Origin: JAJXZP01 sp035505775
GTDB taxonomy: Bacteria > Spirochaetota > Spirochaetia > Treponematales > Rectinemataceae
Reading direction: 5' to 3'
DNA: 6,571 bases
Assembly: GCA_035505775.1 (NCBI GenBank)
Contig: DATJQN010000358.1
Location: 1-6,571, forward strand
Positions 5,697-6,571 of the stretch are shown here, in pieces. Each line of letters starts with the position of its first letter. Within the stretch, counting starts at the first letter, position 1. A model generated the notes under the pieces. It made no database searches, was not told the DNA's origin, and was given only the letters and a program-made list of their open reading frames with translations. Position numbers and translations under genes: made by a program.

Positions 5697-6571
5697 CTGG
5701 AAGGGCGCCCCCGATGGAAGCGGGTGCGGTCTGGAGGAACACCGACAGCAGGGCTTCTATGGCCGGGCGCGCCAGCTCCGACGTGACGAAGACATAGTTG
5801 GAGCGTGGAATGGCCCTGGCTGCCACGGCAGCCGGCAGGCCGAGATCATGTTTCTCGACGAGGGCTCCGGCGGCTGCAGGATTCGCCGTCACCCAGGTGA
5901 TTGAATCTGCATAGGCGTCAAGCAGGGCTCGGACGGCCCCGGGGGCCTCGCCCGCGAGACGCGCGCTCACGACAAATGCCGACATCGGATAGGAGCTCTG
6001 ACCCGTGGCTTTCGTCCAGAGGGCAGCCACATCGAGTGGCGACTTGAGCGAGGGATTCTTCATCAGAGCAAGGGTCGCGAAGGGCTCAGGCAGCACTGCA
6101 TACCGGATGCTGCCTGCGGCCAGGGCCGCAGCAGCCTCGGGATAGGGGAGGGCGTATGAGAGCCGCAGGTCCTTGTCGGGGTCGAGTCCAGCCGTCTGAA
6201 GCAGTCGTCTGAACAGATAGTCGGGCGTGGCGCCCTGACCGGCGACGTTGATTTCCTTGCCTCTCAGATCGGCAAGGGCGGTCACGGTCGGGTCGGAGGT
6301 GAGAAAGGAGACCATCCCGTTCCCCACGATCGCCGCGAGCCGGATCGGGATACCGGCCGAGTAGAGCTTCGCGGCCATGTTCACGGGCAGCACCGCAGCG
6401 TCGTATTCTCCGCTCATGACTTTTGCGGCCATGACATCGGCGCTCGGCACCGCCGTCATCGTGATAGCCAGACCGCCGGAGAGCTGAGGAGGGGACTCGA
6501 AGAGGCGGACCATGCCAATGCCGGTTGGACCTTTGAGGGCCCCCACCACGATGCTCCCCGGAAGGGCGGCG
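5668..6571 (-). CDS. ABC importer substrate-binding protein, NMT1/SsuA-like (N-terminus beyond the window)
   Basis: The frame is open to the right edge, and 300 residues to the TAG stop are visible. A GTG at 6547-6549 could be read as a start, but the upstream codons continue in frame (AALPGSI) and the visible part begins at the first strand of the mature fold, so the real start and an export signal should lie outside. The fragment shows LKGPTGIGM (12-20), a DLRGKEINV stretch (101-109) with GATPDYLFRRLL after it, and AVLPEPFAT (158-166). These are typical of type II binding proteins of the nitrate/sulfonate/thiamine-precursor superfamily. It would capture a small solute outside the inner membrane and deliver it to the permease encoded next. 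It lies first in a binding protein-permease-ATPase operon. Whether it is a lipoprotein cannot be seen, and the ligand is unknown. Confidence 0.9.
   Translation of the reverse strand, partial: AALPGSIVVGALKGPTGIGMVRLFESPPQLSGGLAITMTAVPSADVMAAKVMSGEYDAAVLPVNMAAKLYSAGIPIRLAAIVGNGMVSFLTSDPTVTALADLRGKEINVAGQGATPDYLFRRLLQTAGLDPDKDLRLSYALPYPEAAAALAAGSIRYAVLPEPFATLALMKNPSLKSPLDVAALWTKATGQSSYPMSAFVVSARLAGEAPGAVRALLDAYADSITWVTANPAAAGALVEKHDLGLPAAVAARAIPRSNYVFVTSELARPAIEALLSVFLQTAPASIGGALPDASFYATFK

Noticed and set aside
6547..6549. GTG as the start of the substrate-binding protein
   Set aside because: The frame stays open to the window edge with residues that fit the lead-in to the mature fold, and an exported binding protein would lack any signal sequence if it began here.

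Overview
The window holds two oppositely oriented gene blocks that meet tail to tail. Every stretch of more than about 65 bases is coding. GC content is high (about 60% by eye) and gene packing is tight. The source is a free-living, chemotactic bacterium with high GC. The style of the CheB and CheY proteins is seen in deltaproteobacteria and spirochaetes. The diverged ABC transporter branch is one I associate with spirochaetes and Firmicutes. A high-GC spirochaete is therefore my leading guess, but the window contains no phylogenetic marker and this is weakly held.

Plus strand, 1 to 4127: a chemotaxis operon. It begins with the last 41 codons of cheR (methyltransferase), followed by cheB (methylesterase with receiver), cheY (single-domain receiver), cheW (adaptor) and a 637-residue soluble hybrid histidine kinase with the order receiver, PAS, HisKA, HATPase, receiver. 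CheR and CheB form the adaptation pair that adds and removes methyl groups on chemoreceptors. CheW couples receptors to CheA, and CheY carries the phosphoryl signal to the motor. No cheA lies in the window, so it is presumably upstream or elsewhere. The hybrid kinase is the one non-textbook member of the cluster. It has no membrane segment and could sense a cytoplasmic cue, be fed by phosphotransfer, or both.

Minus strand, 6571 to 4121: an ABC importer operon read right to left. It encodes a substrate-binding protein (its 5' end and signal peptide lie beyond the right edge), a permease and an ATPase. Neighbouring genes overlap by 29 and 11 bases, which suggests translational coupling. The family is the nitrate/sulfonate/taurine/thiamine-precursor type of importer. 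The substrate cannot be read from sequence.

The kinase and ATPase genes overlap by 7 bases at their stop codons, leaving no room for a conventional terminator between the two operons. Between cheW and the kinase gene there is a hairpin next to seven As, which has the form of an intrinsic terminator for the minus strand. It could stop antisense transcription coming out of the ABC operon. I see no CRISPR array, mobile element, tRNA, rRNA or defence system. Apart from the points listed as findings, this looks like an ordinary chromosomal region.
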